From contig OX463829.1 in assembly GCA_949825045.1 (NCBI GenBank), positions 26,072,715 to 26,136,714 of the forward strand: 64,000 nt of DNA, read 5' to 3'. The notes under the pieces were generated by a model. It saw only the letters and a program-made list of their open reading frames with translations, was not told the origin of the DNA and ran no database searches. The stretch is from Argyresthia goedartella (lineage: Eukaryota > Arthropoda > Insecta > Lepidoptera > Argyresthiidae). Of this stretch, positions 54,101 through 54,847 are shown piece after piece (within the stretch, counting starts at the first letter, position 1; every line of letters starts with the position of its first letter). A program made the translations under genes and the position numbers.

Positions 54101-54847
54101 ATATCTACTTCCAACTTTTATTAGGATCAAGTAAGCTACACACGATAATTACCAAATGGTTTGCGACGGATTGGTATTATACTCAGGGCGTCGATATTTT
54201 TATCTGTGTTCACGCCCAACGTACAAAAAATATCACAGTCAATCCAAAGTCAAAATATTTACGAATATACCCATGCATTATTCTGCGGTATTTTAGAATG
54301 GCAACAAATATAATGATCACCAAAATATTTTTTTCCCACCCAATATGGGTAAATGATCACCAAAAGTTGCAGAAAATATCAGGGCAAAACACAGCGGTAG
54401 CTTAGGTGAAGGGTAAAGGGGGGTGAGCGAAGCGAAGCCCCCTTTATCCTTCATGTTTGGAAAAACATGTAAGAACAACAAAAAATACTTAAAACATAAA
54501 CTTGTAAGTACACCAAACATAAAAAAAAATGTTTTTAGTTTGGTGATCATTTATCCAAACACAATTTGGTGGTCGTTTACTAATTCTGGCGGTCGTCTCG
54601 AATTTATTGGTAGTAAAATAGTTGCGTTTTTGGTGATCGTTTAAACATAAGCCTTTTTGAATTTATTTTATGGAGTAGGGATTGGTAAGCAGTCATTCAT
54701 TGACTTCTAATCCTTTCTTATGTATGTTCAACCCAGGTGGAGCAGACCGGGGCAGTGGTCCCGACCCCAGAAGAGCGACACGTTGCCAACATGCAGATCA
54801 ACGGCTACGAGAATCCCACCTACAAATACTTTGAGGTCAAAGAGTAA
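9070..54847 (+). CDS. Appl: Amyloid-beta precursor-like protein (APPL), 15 of its coding exons
   Basis: Single-pass type I membrane glycoprotein of the APP family, known in insects as a neuronal protein for axon and synapse development. Exons: 9070-9234, 18252-18387, 18932-19153, 21905-22099, 22728-22876, 26423-26530, 27381-27506, 36066-36203, 36760-36906, 39762-39857, 40163-40339, 41871-42062, 51918-52076, 53238-53396, 54737-54847. All junctions are GT/AG and phases agree, giving 759 codons plus stop. Domains in window numbering: E1 1-174, acidic linker 175-239, Asp/Glu then Thr/Ser linker 240-289, E2 about 300-550, Ser/Thr/Pro linker 554-670, membrane span about 687-709, cytoplasmic tail 710-759 ending [19 protein letters not shown]. 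Each E1 exon begins where vertebrate APP exons begin. The signal peptide exon lies upstream of the window. Identification is firm; use of individual alternative sites is untested. Confidence 0.96.
9291..9533 (+). repeat. Long pyrimidine-rich tract
   Basis: About 240 bases just inside the intron are dominated by TTC, TTTCTT and TTCTTCTTT runs on the + strand. The apparent open frames here are low-complexity artefacts. Confidence 0.8.
9590..9870. repeat. Fragments of the TAGTAGTTTATGTGACTGC repeat
   Basis: TCGCCTTCGGCTCGTTTCAT at about 9592-9611 and CAGTCACATAAACTACTA at 9846-9863 match, in reverse, the head of the repeat at 15983-16119. The sequence between them is AT-rich and unassigned. Confidence 0.55.
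9989..11040 (-). mobile_element. LINE fragment, 3' half, Jockey/CR1 group
   Basis: From high to low coordinates the - strand encodes GVPQGSILG (about 10960), a broken YINDLP region, [52 protein letters not shown] and [11 protein letters not shown]-terminal segment follows, ending [17 protein letters not shown] near 10025. It is the same family as the copies at 11735, 23968, 37790 and 52830. Several frame breaks show it is inactive. Confidence 0.82.
11041..11300. repeat. Copy of the GGTTCCGTACC interspersed repeat
   Basis: Contains AATATTTAAGGGGGC, ACAACAATTCTTTCAATA, ATGCACCTGGTAGG and ACTCGCACTTGACCG in the same order as 5925-6150. It appears to have inserted into the 5' side of the LINE fragment that ends near 11040. 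Confidence 0.65.
11440..11600 (+). mobile_element. Possible LINE 3' tail
   Basis: TCTTGTTAGAGATAAGCTCGCC, a poly-T stretch, TTATTGTAAGTTATCTGTATG and CACAATAAATAAATTACGAA look like a LINE 3' UTR with polyadenylation signal. No coding part is attached, so this is a weak call. Confidence 0.35.
11735..12404 (-). mobile_element. LINE 3' end with C-terminal ORF segment
   Basis: The - strand ORF (12384-11902) reads [20 protein letters not shown], then ILQKRAV-like [15 protein letters not shown], and ends [18 protein letters not shown]. It is the terminal part of the same LINE family. The 3' UTR and a degenerate AAATTCAAATTCAAAAAG tail lie at 11740-11760. It is truncated on its 5' side near 12404. 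Confidence 0.8.
12571..12930 (+). repeat. Interspersed repeat, copy 1 (GTTAAGCTGTAGGTCCC family)
   Basis: CACGCTTCCGTGTTTCAGAT and CGTTAAGCTGTAGGTCCCG, followed by CTACTGTCGCTACTAG, recur in opposite orientation at 23040-23275. It probably derives from a LINE 3' region, but no coding part is attached. Confidence 0.55.
13190..13330. repeat. GC-rich segment, possibly repeat-derived
   Basis: A short GC-rich island (TTCGGTTGCGGGGTCGAGAA, a GGGGGGTAACG run, GGCCGCGCGTAGCC) in AT-rich intron. It is followed by AAATAAATAGGTAC. Its origin is not clear. Confidence 0.3.
13331..14207. other. Intronic sequence, nothing recognised
   Basis: Contains overlapping short frames on both strands around 13920-14160 without domain signatures. 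I see no repeat shared with the rest of the window. Confidence 0.4.
14208..14392 (+). mobile_element. tRNA-derived SINE, copy 3
   Basis: ACGATCTCTGTGGCGCTGCG at the head, AGAGGTCCCGGGTTCGATCT with a good box B, then GTCTTGGATGTTTATATG, GATATCGCTGTTTCTGG and GGTATCCTAGTGTAGGGCCA. Same layout as the other three copies. Confidence 0.75.
14686..15473 (+). mobile_element. Non-autonomous hAT transposon with 8-bp target duplication
   Basis: The element begins CAGTGTTGCT and ends with the complement-type AACGGCAACCCTG. CAGNGTTGCC-type ends are usual for hAT elements. The flanking 8-mers are identical: GTCGGTGC at 14678-14685 and at 15474-15481. A start codon near 15071 opens a short Lys/Arg-rich frame ([20 protein letters not shown], then SHQWEW), which resembles the first residues of a transposase before its zinc finger. 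The frame is cut off soon after. At 788 bp it is an internally deleted derivative needing a transposase from elsewhere. Confidence 0.82.
15474..15982. other. Intronic sequence, nothing recognised
   Basis: No coding signature. A GAAAGT/CTTTC-rich stretch between 15600 and 15860 gives short antisense open frames without domain support. Confidence 0.35.
15983..16480 (+). mobile_element. MITE family M1, copy a, with head segment
   Basis: A 361-bp core (16120-16480) is bounded by inverted ends TTTATCTACACACATATCAT and ATGATACGTGTGTAGATAAA. It is preceded by a 137-bp head starting TAGTAGTTTATGTGACTGC that recurs, in the same relation, at 16557 and (reversed) at 25783-25925. A second inverted motif, CTACACATAATGACCATTAT with GTGTAG, sits in the middle. 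No ORF of note. Superfamily is not assigned. Confidence 0.7.
16557..16940 (+). mobile_element. MITE family M1, copy b
   Basis: Same head (internally deleted) and a core at 16615-16940 with ends TTTATCTACACACATATTAT and TGATACGTGTGTAGATAAA. The interior (GTTCAGGAACCGCATGTTCG, CCGGCATTGTGG, GGGCGGCACGCAGGCGGGC) matches copy a. It lies only 76 bp downstream of copy a in the same orientation. Confidence 0.7.
17131..17372 (+). repeat. Widespread insect interspersed repeat (TAGCTGATGCGCGCAACTTC type)
   Basis: Begins CTAGCTGATGCGCGCAACTT and continues through GGATAAAAAGTACCCTATAT, CAAATCCGTTTAGCCGTAT and CAAACACACAAACAACCAAA to CTTTCACATTTATAATAT. This order is familiar from very common lepidopteran repeats. 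I recognise the pattern but do not assign a named family. Confidence 0.55.
17373..18251. other. Intronic sequence with a 15-bp hairpin
   Basis: Unassigned except for a perfect 15-bp inverted repeat, GCGAGACAGCGAGCG at 17751-17765 and its complement at 17802-17816, around a 36-nt loop. Confidence 0.5.
18252..18387 (+). CDS. Appl: Appl exon (E1, start of copper-binding subdomain)
   Basis: 136 nt, enters in phase 0 and leaves one base into a codon, donor CTTG|GTAAGG. It encodes [17 protein letters not shown] through NWCKLG to VKPFRCL, matching vertebrate APP exon 3 (VYPE...IPYRCL) in start, end and Cys spacing. Confidence 0.94.
18388..18931. other. Short intron, nothing recognised
   Basis: Single-copy looking AT-rich sequence between two E1 exons. 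The acceptor is preceded by TGTTGCCCTCAG. Confidence 0.4.
18932..19153 (+). CDS. Appl: Appl exon (E1, copper-binding-like subdomain)
   Basis: 222 nt, phase 1 in and out (donor AAAG|GTAACT). It encodes [20 protein letters not shown], then the Cys-rich core ending [19 protein letters not shown] and KHFK. This is the most conserved E1 block of the family. The His cluster of vertebrate APP (THLHWH) is replaced by QFARWN, so copper binding as in the human domain should not be assumed. Confidence 0.96.
19154..20164. other. Intronic sequence, nothing firm
   Basis: A piece at 19960-20070 (GAAAGTTCTATATAATTTTG, AACAGACAGACAGAAAGAC) resembles the common GTCCGTC-type repeat tails. The rest is unassigned. 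Confidence 0.35.
20165..20500 (+). repeat. TGATCACC-type interspersed repeat, copy 1
   Basis: Repeated inverted motif AATGATCACCAAAA on the left and TTTGGTGATCATTTA (twice) on the right. They frame a conserved core, AATATCAGGGCAAAATACTG, GGTAGCTTAGGTGAAGGGTA and GAGCGAAGCGAAGCCCC. The same architecture is at 40530-40865 and 54305-54660. Confidence 0.75.
20654..20847. repeat. Foldback (inverted-repeat) element
   Basis: The left arm, from AAAATCTTGAGATGAGCACT through TCGGCCACATTT to TGCCGCTG (20654-20697), is inverted as CAGCGGCAGAAAATGTGGCC through GAAGTGCTCATC to AAGATTTT (20810-20847). The loop is about 110 nt. No target duplication could be fixed. Confidence 0.7.
21490..21740 (+). mobile_element. 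Possible C-terminal fragment of a LINE ORF2
   Basis: The frame reads [20 protein letters not shown], then [18 protein letters not shown] and ends [12 protein letters not shown]. The layout (Thr-Gly-x-Gly, Phe, His-Arg, CxC-like region, E-C) resembles the end of R1-type LINE ORFs, but it is too degraded for a firm call. Confidence 0.35.
21905..22099 (+). CDS. Appl: Appl exon (acidic linker)
   Basis: 195 nt, phase 1 in and out, acceptor TTTTCCAG, donor GACG|GTAAAT. Starts [19 protein letters not shown] and then becomes an almost continuous run of Asp ([18 protein letters not shown]...). The GAY-codon run is repetitive DNA, so length variation between alleles is likely. Acidic linkers between E1 and E2 are usual in the family. 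Confidence 0.9.
22190..22625. repeat. Interspersed repeat with a poly-C run
   Basis: CGGTCTGTCCGTCCGTATGT near 22235 and AACGGAACCCTTCATGGGCG with GACTCGCACTTGGCC near 22580-22620 match the ends of the composite repeat at 5436-6312. An uninterrupted C run occupies about 22430-22446. Confidence 0.6.
22728..22876 (+). CDS. Appl: Appl exon (acidic to Thr-rich linker)
   Basis: 149 nt, completes the phase-1 codon and leaves in phase 0 (donor ACCACG|GTATGC). Encodes [19 protein letters not shown] followed by a Ser/Thr/Ala-rich part ([20 protein letters not shown]), a likely O-glycosylated spacer before E2. Confidence 0.88.
23040..23275 (-). repeat. Interspersed repeat, copy 2 (GTTAAGCTGTAGGTCCC family)
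   Basis: GGGACCTACAGCTTAACGTG and TCCTCCGAAACACGGGAGCG are the reverse of the block at 12700-12760. It is longer at its distal end (GGACACCCATCCAGTGCCTG). Confidence 0.55.
23320..23566 (+). mobile_element. Lepidopteran-type tRNA-derived SINE
   Basis: GGGTTCTAATCTCGGTAAGG is a degraded box B. The body has TTGTGTGAGGAGCATGAATA, GTCTTGGATGTATTTACATA, AAGCCTTGTTGAACTTAT and TAAGATTGTCCTCTAATATT, and ends in a (TTTA)n tail at about 23540-23562. This is the layout of a very common moth/butterfly SINE. The 5' head is truncated. Confidence 0.7.
23720..25782 (-). mobile_element. MITE family M1, copy c, split by a LINE
   Basis: The left part, 23720-23967, opens with TTTATCTACACACGCATCTT and runs to GATCAATGCC. 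The right part, from about 25701, resumes CAATGCCGGTCGAACATGCG and closes with ATATGTGTGTAGATAAA at 25782. Joined, they give the reverse complement of copies a and b. The head segment follows at 25783-25925. Confidence 0.75.
23968..25700 (-). mobile_element. 5'-truncated LINE (Jockey/CR1 group), best RT copy in the window
   Basis: The - strand holds, in order, an upstream RT block (25719-25354) with [17 protein letters not shown] and [11 protein letters not shown], and a 294-codon palm/thumb segment (25321-24437). The latter has [59 protein letters not shown] and [16 protein letters not shown]. The C-terminus ends [20 protein letters not shown] near 24200. The catalytic FADD box is intact. 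A frame break at about 25340 and a stop near 24435 inactivate it. The 3' end carries AAATCAAATCAAAAATCATT. It interrupts the M1 MITE, with CAATGCC on both sides. Confidence 0.88.
25783..25925 (-). repeat. Head segment belonging to MITE M1 copy c
   Basis: CTAGTGTATGTAACTGTAGA through ACTCTCGAGTGATATTATTA to CAGTCACATAAACTACTA is the reverse of 15983-16119. Confidence 0.65.
25926..26422. other. Intronic sequence, nothing recognised
   Basis: Unassigned sequence leading to the tandem acceptor AACAGCAG at 26416-26422. Confidence 0.4.
26423..26530 (+). CDS. Appl: Appl exon (start of E2 domain)
   Basis: 108 nt, phase 0 at both ends, donor GAGAAG|GTAATT. Encodes [20 protein letters not shown], then [16 protein letters not shown], the conserved opening of the APP/APPL E2 domain. 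The acceptor is a NAGNAG pair (CAG at 26417-26419 and 26420-26422), so an extra Gln can be included without changing frame. Confidence 0.93.
26613..26895 (-). mobile_element. LINE 3'-end fragment
   Basis: Repeat tail AGTTCAAGTTCAAGTTCAAA at about 26616-26637, then GTCATTTTGCCTCTTC and TGGACCACTGTGGGG shared with 37840-37880 and 53045-53095. The - strand reads [20 protein letters not shown] at the far end. Confidence 0.7.
26896..27380. other. Intronic sequence, nothing recognised
   Basis: No domain or shared repeat seen. The acceptor of the next exon is preceded by CATTCTCCTTTTCAG. Confidence 0.4.
27381..27506 (+). CDS. Appl: Appl exon (E2 domain)
   Basis: 126 nt, phase 0 both ends, donor GTTCAG|GTAAAA. 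Encodes [19 protein letters not shown] and [15 protein letters not shown], the first long helices of E2. Conservation with other APP family proteins is strong (VMKEW, RMTA-FQ). Confidence 0.96.
27933..28330. repeat. Left terminal and subterminal repeat region of the CACTA-like element
   Basis: After the terminal CCCAAGTAACAAA come repeated pieces: GCTCTATAAGCG, CCTATAACAGTAC (28011), TTTACATGAC (28065), CTATAGCAGTCATG (28110), TTTACATCACT (28178), CATTACATCAC (28218) and CCTATAACAGTGC (28236). Confidence 0.65.
29400..29600 (+). promoter_or_regulatory. Possible promoter region of the element's + strand gene
   Basis: A CpG-rich stretch (GGAGTACGGAGCGGGGGTTG, GCGCGAGCGCTCATTGGCTG) lies in otherwise AT-rich DNA about 400-600 bp before the first ATG of the DUF4806-type gene. 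An inverted CCAAT (ATTGG) is present. No TATA box or start site can be fixed from sequence. Confidence 0.3.
30011..30340 (+). CDS. DUF4806-type accessory protein of the CACTA-like element, exon 1
   Basis: ATG at 30011 opens [20 protein letters not shown], then [19 protein letters not shown], a short conserved N-terminal module often seen in front of DUF4806 domains in insect transposon-linked genes. A donor GAA|GTAAGT ends the exon. Function is unknown. A role in DNA binding or regulating transposition is inferred only from position within the element. Confidence 0.6.
30525..30610 (-). repeat. tRNA-like SINE head (reverse)
   Basis: On the - strand: GTTGTGGCGTAGTGGGTAGT (box-A-like), then GGTCCTGTTTGAACCCCGG (box-B-like). 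It lies in the intron of the DUF4806-type gene. No acceptor stem was seen. Confidence 0.4.
30822..31805 (+). pseudogene. DUF4806-type accessory gene, later exon(s), frame broken
   Basis: After acceptor TTTGTTATAG the frame begins with a Lys/Ala/Ser stretch made by (AAAGC)n and stops at 31003-31005. A +1-shifted frame starts at 31013 with [20 protein letters not shown], coiled-coil-like residues and the DUF4806 core ([45 protein letters not shown]), stopping at 31498. The natural continuation ([15 protein letters not shown]... FKNVLRN) lies in the frame 31440-31805, which ends with two near-identical VVSIENA.GESPSN repeats. So there are two frame breaks, unless an unseen intron explains the first. 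Confidence 0.6.
32521..33707 (-). CDS. CACTA-like transposase, last exon
   Basis: Continuous from acceptor TTTTTTCAG|GAGTATGC (exon start 33707) to a stop at 32521. It begins [20 protein letters not shown], a Cys-containing turn following the previous exon's ARAMIKG. Later blocks include [58 protein letters not shown] and [18 protein letters not shown]. These resemble the animal tnp2/DUF4218-like transposases of the CMC (CACTA, Mirage, Chapaev) group. The exon is intact, but upstream exons are broken. Confidence 0.72.
33765..33884. mobile_element. 120-bp palindromic MITE, Harbinger-like, with TTA duplication
   Basis: Starts GAGCGATATCACACTTGGCG and ends with its complement. The arms (about 45 nt) pair nearly perfectly through GATTCAAAGCGGAG and GACACGCA. 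Flanking TTA occurs at 33762-33764 and 33885-33887, the usual target of PIF/Harbinger elements. It sits inside an intron of the CACTA-like transposase. Confidence 0.8.
33990..34245 (-). repeat. Interspersed repeat fragment
   Basis: CTAATCTAGCAAGGCACAGC through AACCCATAAGGGGGTGAAAC to GCGAACGAAGTCGCAGCGGC and CGCTAGTAGG. It resembles the widespread insect repeats that end with ACGAAGTCGC...GCTAGT. No coding part. Confidence 0.4.
34299..35089 (-). pseudogene. CACTA-like transposase, upstream exons, frame broken
   Basis: ATG at 35089 opens [20 protein letters not shown], then an acidic Ser-rich region ([15 protein letters not shown]) and [17 protein letters not shown]. The frame then breaks near 34765: the expected LPKDPRT continuation is in another frame, and a third frame carries [20 protein letters not shown] and [20 protein letters not shown] to ARAMIKG, with donor AAAG|GTTAGT at 34299. 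These are hallmark blocks of tnp2-like transposases. Two or more frame breaks suggest this copy cannot make an active enzyme. Confidence 0.7.
35184..35786. repeat. Right terminal and subterminal repeat region of the CACTA-like element
   Basis: CACTATAACAGCAG (35229), GCTGTTATACAAC (35338), GATATAACAGTTACC (35358), CATTACATCACTAAAC (35463), CTATTATAGCGC (35581), CATTACATCATAATTAG (35691) and ATTACATGACTC (35762) echo the left end in both orientations, before the terminal TTTGTTACTTGGG. Confidence 0.65.
36066..36203 (+). CDS. Appl: Appl exon (E2 domain)
   Basis: 138 nt, phase 0 both ends, acceptor CTTCCACAG, donor CCCAAT|GTGAGT. Encodes [20 protein letters not shown], then [20 protein letters not shown] and RDTPPN. 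It matches the ALEEEGNAE...MHQQRVLAH...CYT block of the family. No ATG-started open frame covers the exon fully, so it is easily missed. Arg and Ala replace many residues that are Glu, Lys or Asn in relatives. Confidence 0.95.
36204..36759. other. Short intron, nothing recognised
   Basis: Contains GTGTTGAACGCAGCGGATAT and CAGACGCAACGCATCAAACG repeats of CGCA-type words but no recognised element. Confidence 0.4.
36760..36906 (+). CDS. Appl: Appl exon (E2 domain), Ala/Arg-rich
   Basis: 147 nt, phase 0 both ends, acceptor TTCTTCCAG, donor CTTCAG|GTATGC. Starts [20 protein letters not shown], which aligns with the family's HxVxKCLQKLLRALHKDR. Then it drifts to [20 protein letters not shown] and ends SDRLQ. 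The last 26 nt are the seed of the minisatellite that follows. Confidence 0.94.
36881..37787 (+). repeat. 30-bp minisatellite seeded by the Appl exon/intron junction
   Basis: Unit GCTCCAGGGCTTCGGATAGG followed by CTTCAGGTAT. The first unit is coding up to 36906 and intronic for its last four bases. About 30 units follow, exactly 30 bp apart up to about 37660 and then with small deletions. Most units keep CAG|GTATGC or CAA|GTATGC. Because the period is a multiple of three and the unit lacks stops in these frames, both strands show long open frames (10-residue repeats), which are by-products of the repeat. In the Appl frame the first stop is TAA at 37000-37002. Confidence 0.95.
37788..39190 (-). 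mobile_element. Degraded LINE copy (Jockey/CR1 group), possibly two insertions
   Basis: The 3' tail (AAAGTCAAAGTCAAATTTA) at 37786-37805 abuts the minisatellite. The - strand encodes [57 protein letters not shown] and further upstream RT pieces to about 39130. A second LINE-type tail, (AAAATG)n, lies at 39148-39180. An AT microsatellite sits at 37975-38035. Many frame breaks. Confidence 0.75.
39447..39490 (+). repeat. Two decayed minisatellite units
   Basis: GCTTCAGTGCTTCGGATAGG, CATCAGGTATACTCCAG and TGCTTCGAAT match the 30-bp unit at 36881-37787, about 1.66 kb beyond the end of the main array and separated from it by LINE sequence. Confidence 0.7.
39762..39857 (+). CDS. Appl: Appl exon (E2 domain)
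   Basis: 96 nt, phase 0 both ends, acceptor TTTATTCAG, donor GTCCAG|GTCAGT. Encodes [20 protein letters not shown] and [12 protein letters not shown], aligning with the late E2 helix (RAV...YP...DY-QA) of APPL proteins. Confidence 0.9.
40163..40339 (+). CDS. Appl: Appl exon (end of E2 and following linker)
   Basis: 177 nt, phase 0 both ends, acceptor CTATTCCAG, donor GAACGG|GTCAGA. Encodes [20 protein letters not shown], then [20 protein letters not shown] and a basic helix-like stretch ([16 protein letters not shown]). Family members have RSKDD and an AEAxxLDR-type motif here, followed by a long charged helix that is much shorter in this gene. Confidence 0.9.
40433..40512 (+). repeat. tRNA-like SINE head or tRNA pseudogene
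   Basis: CCGTGGTCTAATGGTTTCGC resembles box A and GCGGTTTCGAATTTGGTG resembles box B, with near-tRNA spacing. The acceptor ends do not pair. Confidence 0.45.
40530..40865 (+). repeat. TGATCACC-type interspersed repeat, copy 2
   Basis: AAATTATCACCAAAACTAGC, then AATATCAGGGCAAAATACTG, GGTAGCTTAGGTGAAGGGT-like core (CCGTAGCTTAGGTGAAGGGT), GAGCGAAGCGTAGCCCCC, and TTTGGTGATCATTTATCC twice. Same order as 20165-20500. Confidence 0.75.
40866..41549. other. Intronic sequence, nothing recognised
   Basis: No domain and no shared repeat. One duplication of AGTGTAATGTAAGT-type words occurs near 41273-41300. Confidence 0.35.
41550..41725 (+). mobile_element. tRNA-derived SINE, copy 4
   Basis: GACCTCTATGGTGTCACGGT head, GATCCCGGGTTGGATTCCCG (box-B region), then GTCTTGGATGTTTGTGATGT, CGCTGTTTCTGGTTCCCACG and GTATCCTAGTATGGGGCCAG. 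It lies about 145 bp before an Appl exon. Confidence 0.75.
41871..42062 (+). CDS. Appl: Appl exon (juxtamembrane linker)
   Basis: 192 nt, phase 0 both ends, acceptor ATCTTCCAG followed directly by CAG (a NAGNAG pair), donor ACCACA|GTGAGA. Encodes [20 protein letters not shown], a Ser/Thr/Pro-rich part ([20 protein letters not shown]) and [14 protein letters not shown]. Low complexity and likely disordered. Assignment rests on splice phase, GC content and position. Confidence 0.82.
42092..42140. repeat. (TA)n microsatellite
   Basis: An almost pure AT dinucleotide run directly downstream of the exon donor. Confidence 0.9.
42155..42509. mobile_element. 355-bp MITE with 23-bp inverted ends
   Basis: TTATGTCACCGTAAGATTGT with CAA at the left and its complement at the right (42487-42509). 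Flanked by TATAT on both sides (42150-42154, 42510-42514), a possible target duplication, though the site is AT-rich. No ORF. Confidence 0.75.
42515..43239 (-). pseudogene. Mariner-like transposase remnant, C-terminal part
   Basis: The - strand from 43239 encodes the continuation of a Tc1/mariner-superfamily transposase: [18 protein letters not shown], then [12 protein letters not shown] and a stop at 43041. The part before it is on the far side of the BEL insertion at 51638. The 3' flank may extend to a terminus near 42515 (CAGGATGTCCGGTAGATCGA). Family subgroup is not fixed. Confidence 0.7.
43235..43239 (+). repeat. Target-site duplication GGGTC, left
   Basis: Identical to 51638-51642. A 5-bp duplication is usual for BEL/Pao integration. 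Confidence 0.93.
43240..43432 (+). repeat. 5' LTR of the BEL/Pao element
   Basis: Begins TGTACGATTTAGCAATCGCA and ends AGAGATCCTACA. Differs from the 3' LTR at two positions (CTAAAAAG for CTAACAAG; AAATAAATTT for AAATCAATTT), about 99 percent identity, which implies recent integration. Confidence 0.95.
43439..43456 (+). promoter_or_regulatory. Candidate primer-binding site
   Basis: TGGTCCTTCGAGCATAAG starts with TGG, complementary to a tRNA CCA end, six bases after the 5' LTR. The tRNA was not identified. Confidence 0.5.
43763..44899 (+). pseudogene. BEL/Pao gag, frame shifted at its end
   Basis: ATG at 43763 begins [16 protein letters not shown] Lys/Glu-rich N-terminal part is followed by the DUF1759-type capsid-related region found in BEL/Pao gags, with [36 protein letters not shown] and [15 protein letters not shown]. 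The frame leaves the family alignment in an A run at about 44840 and stops at 44897-44899; the alignable sequence goes on in the next frame. A gene-disabling indel is more likely than programmed shifting, because no canonical slippery heptamer is present in the correct register. Confidence 0.85.
44845..47373 (+). pseudogene. BEL/Pao gag end and pol: zinc knuckles, protease, RT, start of RNase H
   Basis: Continuous frame up to an in-frame TAG at 47371-47373. Cys/His knuckle region at about 45155-45355 ([14 protein letters not shown], then [13 protein letters not shown] and CRECNESH). Aspartic protease-like region near 45575-45730 ([17 protein letters not shown]; the usual DTG/DSG triad reads DQG). 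Reverse transcriptase about 46380-46900 with [35 protein letters not shown] and the catalytic YMDD at 46786-46797. RNase H begins [16 protein letters not shown] just before the stop. The catalytic RT box is intact. Confidence 0.9.
47374..47919 (+). pseudogene. BEL/Pao RNase H, second part
   Basis: Same frame as the preceding segment after the TAG. Contains [34 protein letters not shown] and [16 protein letters not shown], matching the RNase H and connection region. The frame leaves the family alignment at about 47895 in a short T/A run and stops at 47919; integrase-side sequence continues in another frame. Confidence 0.85.
47900..49202 (+). pseudogene. BEL/Pao integrase
   Basis: After the frame break the sequence runs through the linker to an HHCC zinc-binding region ([10 protein letters not shown] ... 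QCVKCKKQK, about 48235-48360). The core follows with candidate catalytic residues Asp in VDFTG (48450-48452), Asp in YCDNATNF (48648-48650) and Glu in GGLWEAAVK (48807-48809), so the DDE triad is present. A TGA at 49200-49202 ends this segment; C-terminal integrase-like sequence continues in the same frame. Confidence 0.88.
49203..49877 (+). pseudogene. BEL/Pao integrase tail and envelope-like N-terminal part
   Basis: The first 60 residues ([20 protein letters not shown]) finish the integrase tail. After a basic stretch comes a hydrophobic segment ([17 protein letters not shown], about 49425-49480), then an envelope-like ectodomain ending in five Arg residues (49788-49802) before a Gly-rich hydrophobic stretch. 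This is the layout of a furin-type cleavage site and fusion peptide in gypsy-type and baculovirus F-like proteins. A frame break near 49836 ends the homology and a stop follows at 49875-49877. Confidence 0.72.
49840..50490 (+). pseudogene. Envelope-like region, middle part
   Basis: The frame continues after the break at about 49836 with heptad-like Leu/Ile/Asn-rich sequence ([47 protein letters not shown]), consistent with the coiled-coil part of a fusion subunit. It ends at an in-frame TAG at 50488-50490. Confidence 0.7.
50491..51351 (+). pseudogene. Envelope-like region, C-terminal part with membrane span
   Basis: Same frame as the middle part after the TAG. Cys-rich ectodomain ([37 protein letters not shown]), followed by an NLT glycosylation-type site. 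A hydrophobic span ([20 protein letters not shown], about 51070-51130) precedes a basic cytoplasmic tail. Stop TGA at 51349-51351, about 94 bp before the 3' LTR. Confidence 0.75.
51445..51637 (+). repeat. 3' LTR of the BEL/Pao element
   Basis: 193 bp, same ends as the 5' LTR and two mismatches to it. Upstream TCCCTCGGGAATA is at most a weak polypurine tract. Confidence 0.95.
51638..51850 (-). pseudogene. Mariner-like transposase remnant, upstream part
   Basis: The - strand encodes [20 protein letters not shown], then [20 protein letters not shown], joining across the BEL insertion to the segment ending at 43239. A stop interrupts the usual QDG motif. This is the conserved catalytic-region style of Tc1/mariner-superfamily transposases common in insects. 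The first five bases (GGGTC) are the target duplication. Confidence 0.75.
51918..52076 (+). CDS. Appl: Appl exon (juxtamembrane linker)
   Basis: 159 nt, phase 0 both ends, acceptor ATCCCAG followed directly by CAG (a NAGNAG pair), donor CAACCT|GTGAGT. Encodes [20 protein letters not shown], an Ala/Glu/Pro-rich stretch and [12 protein letters not shown]. The last part resembles the MTHDLGH region of fly APPL just outside the membrane. GC content is far above that of its flanks. Confidence 0.88.
52077..52829. other. Intron with repeat fragments
   Basis: Fragments at about 52380-52425 (CTCACTAACGGTTCCGTACC) and 52670-52790 (AAAGCGGCAACAGAAATAAA, ACAGACAGACTGATAGCGGA) belong to the GGTTCCGTACC/GTCCGTC repeat. 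AAAATGCGAGGCCGAGGGCC-type words occur twice near 52100-52175. Confidence 0.45.
52830..53160 (+). mobile_element. LINE 3' end fragment
   Basis: Frame reads [20 protein letters not shown] at 52845-52905, the C-terminus of the family at 9989 and 37788. The 3' UTR (CAATCTGTGGGAGTTTCTAC) follows and the copy ends in (TTTGAC)n at about 53140-53158. Confidence 0.75.
53238..53396 (+). CDS. Appl: Appl exon (transmembrane segment)
   Basis: 159 nt, phase 0 both ends, acceptor CTCCCACAG, donor GTGCAG|GTGACA. Encodes [20 protein letters not shown], a hydrophobic span ([19 protein letters not shown]) closed by stop-transfer ARRRGRAP, then QGFVQ as in the AQGF(I/V)EV of relatives. The membrane span is unusually Ala-rich and very GC-rich. 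No human-type amyloid-beta sequence is present, as expected for insects. Confidence 0.93.
53397..54304. other. Intron with a 46-bp palindrome
   Basis: Unassigned except for 54018-54063: ATTTACATCTGAATAATCAG and its near-perfect complement around a CTTAGG centre. Confidence 0.5.
54305..54660 (+). repeat. TGATCACC-type interspersed repeat, copy 3
   Basis: AATGATCACCAAAAGTTGCA, AATATCAGGGCAAAACACAG, GGTAGCTTAGGTGAAGGGTA, GAGCGAAGCGAAGCCCCC, GTTTGGTGATCATTTATCC and TTTGGTGATCGTTTAAAC in the same order as 20165-20500. Confidence 0.75.
54737..54847 (+). CDS. Appl: Appl last coding exon (cytoplasmic tail)
   Basis: 111 nt including stop TAA at 54845-54847, acceptor TCAACCCAG. Encodes [20 protein letters not shown] and [16 protein letters not shown]. 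The GYENPTY motif is the clathrin-adaptor and PTB-domain docking signature of the APP family and decides the identity of the whole gene. Confidence 0.98.
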   Translation: MEQTGAVVPTPEERHVANMQINGYENPTYKYFEVKE

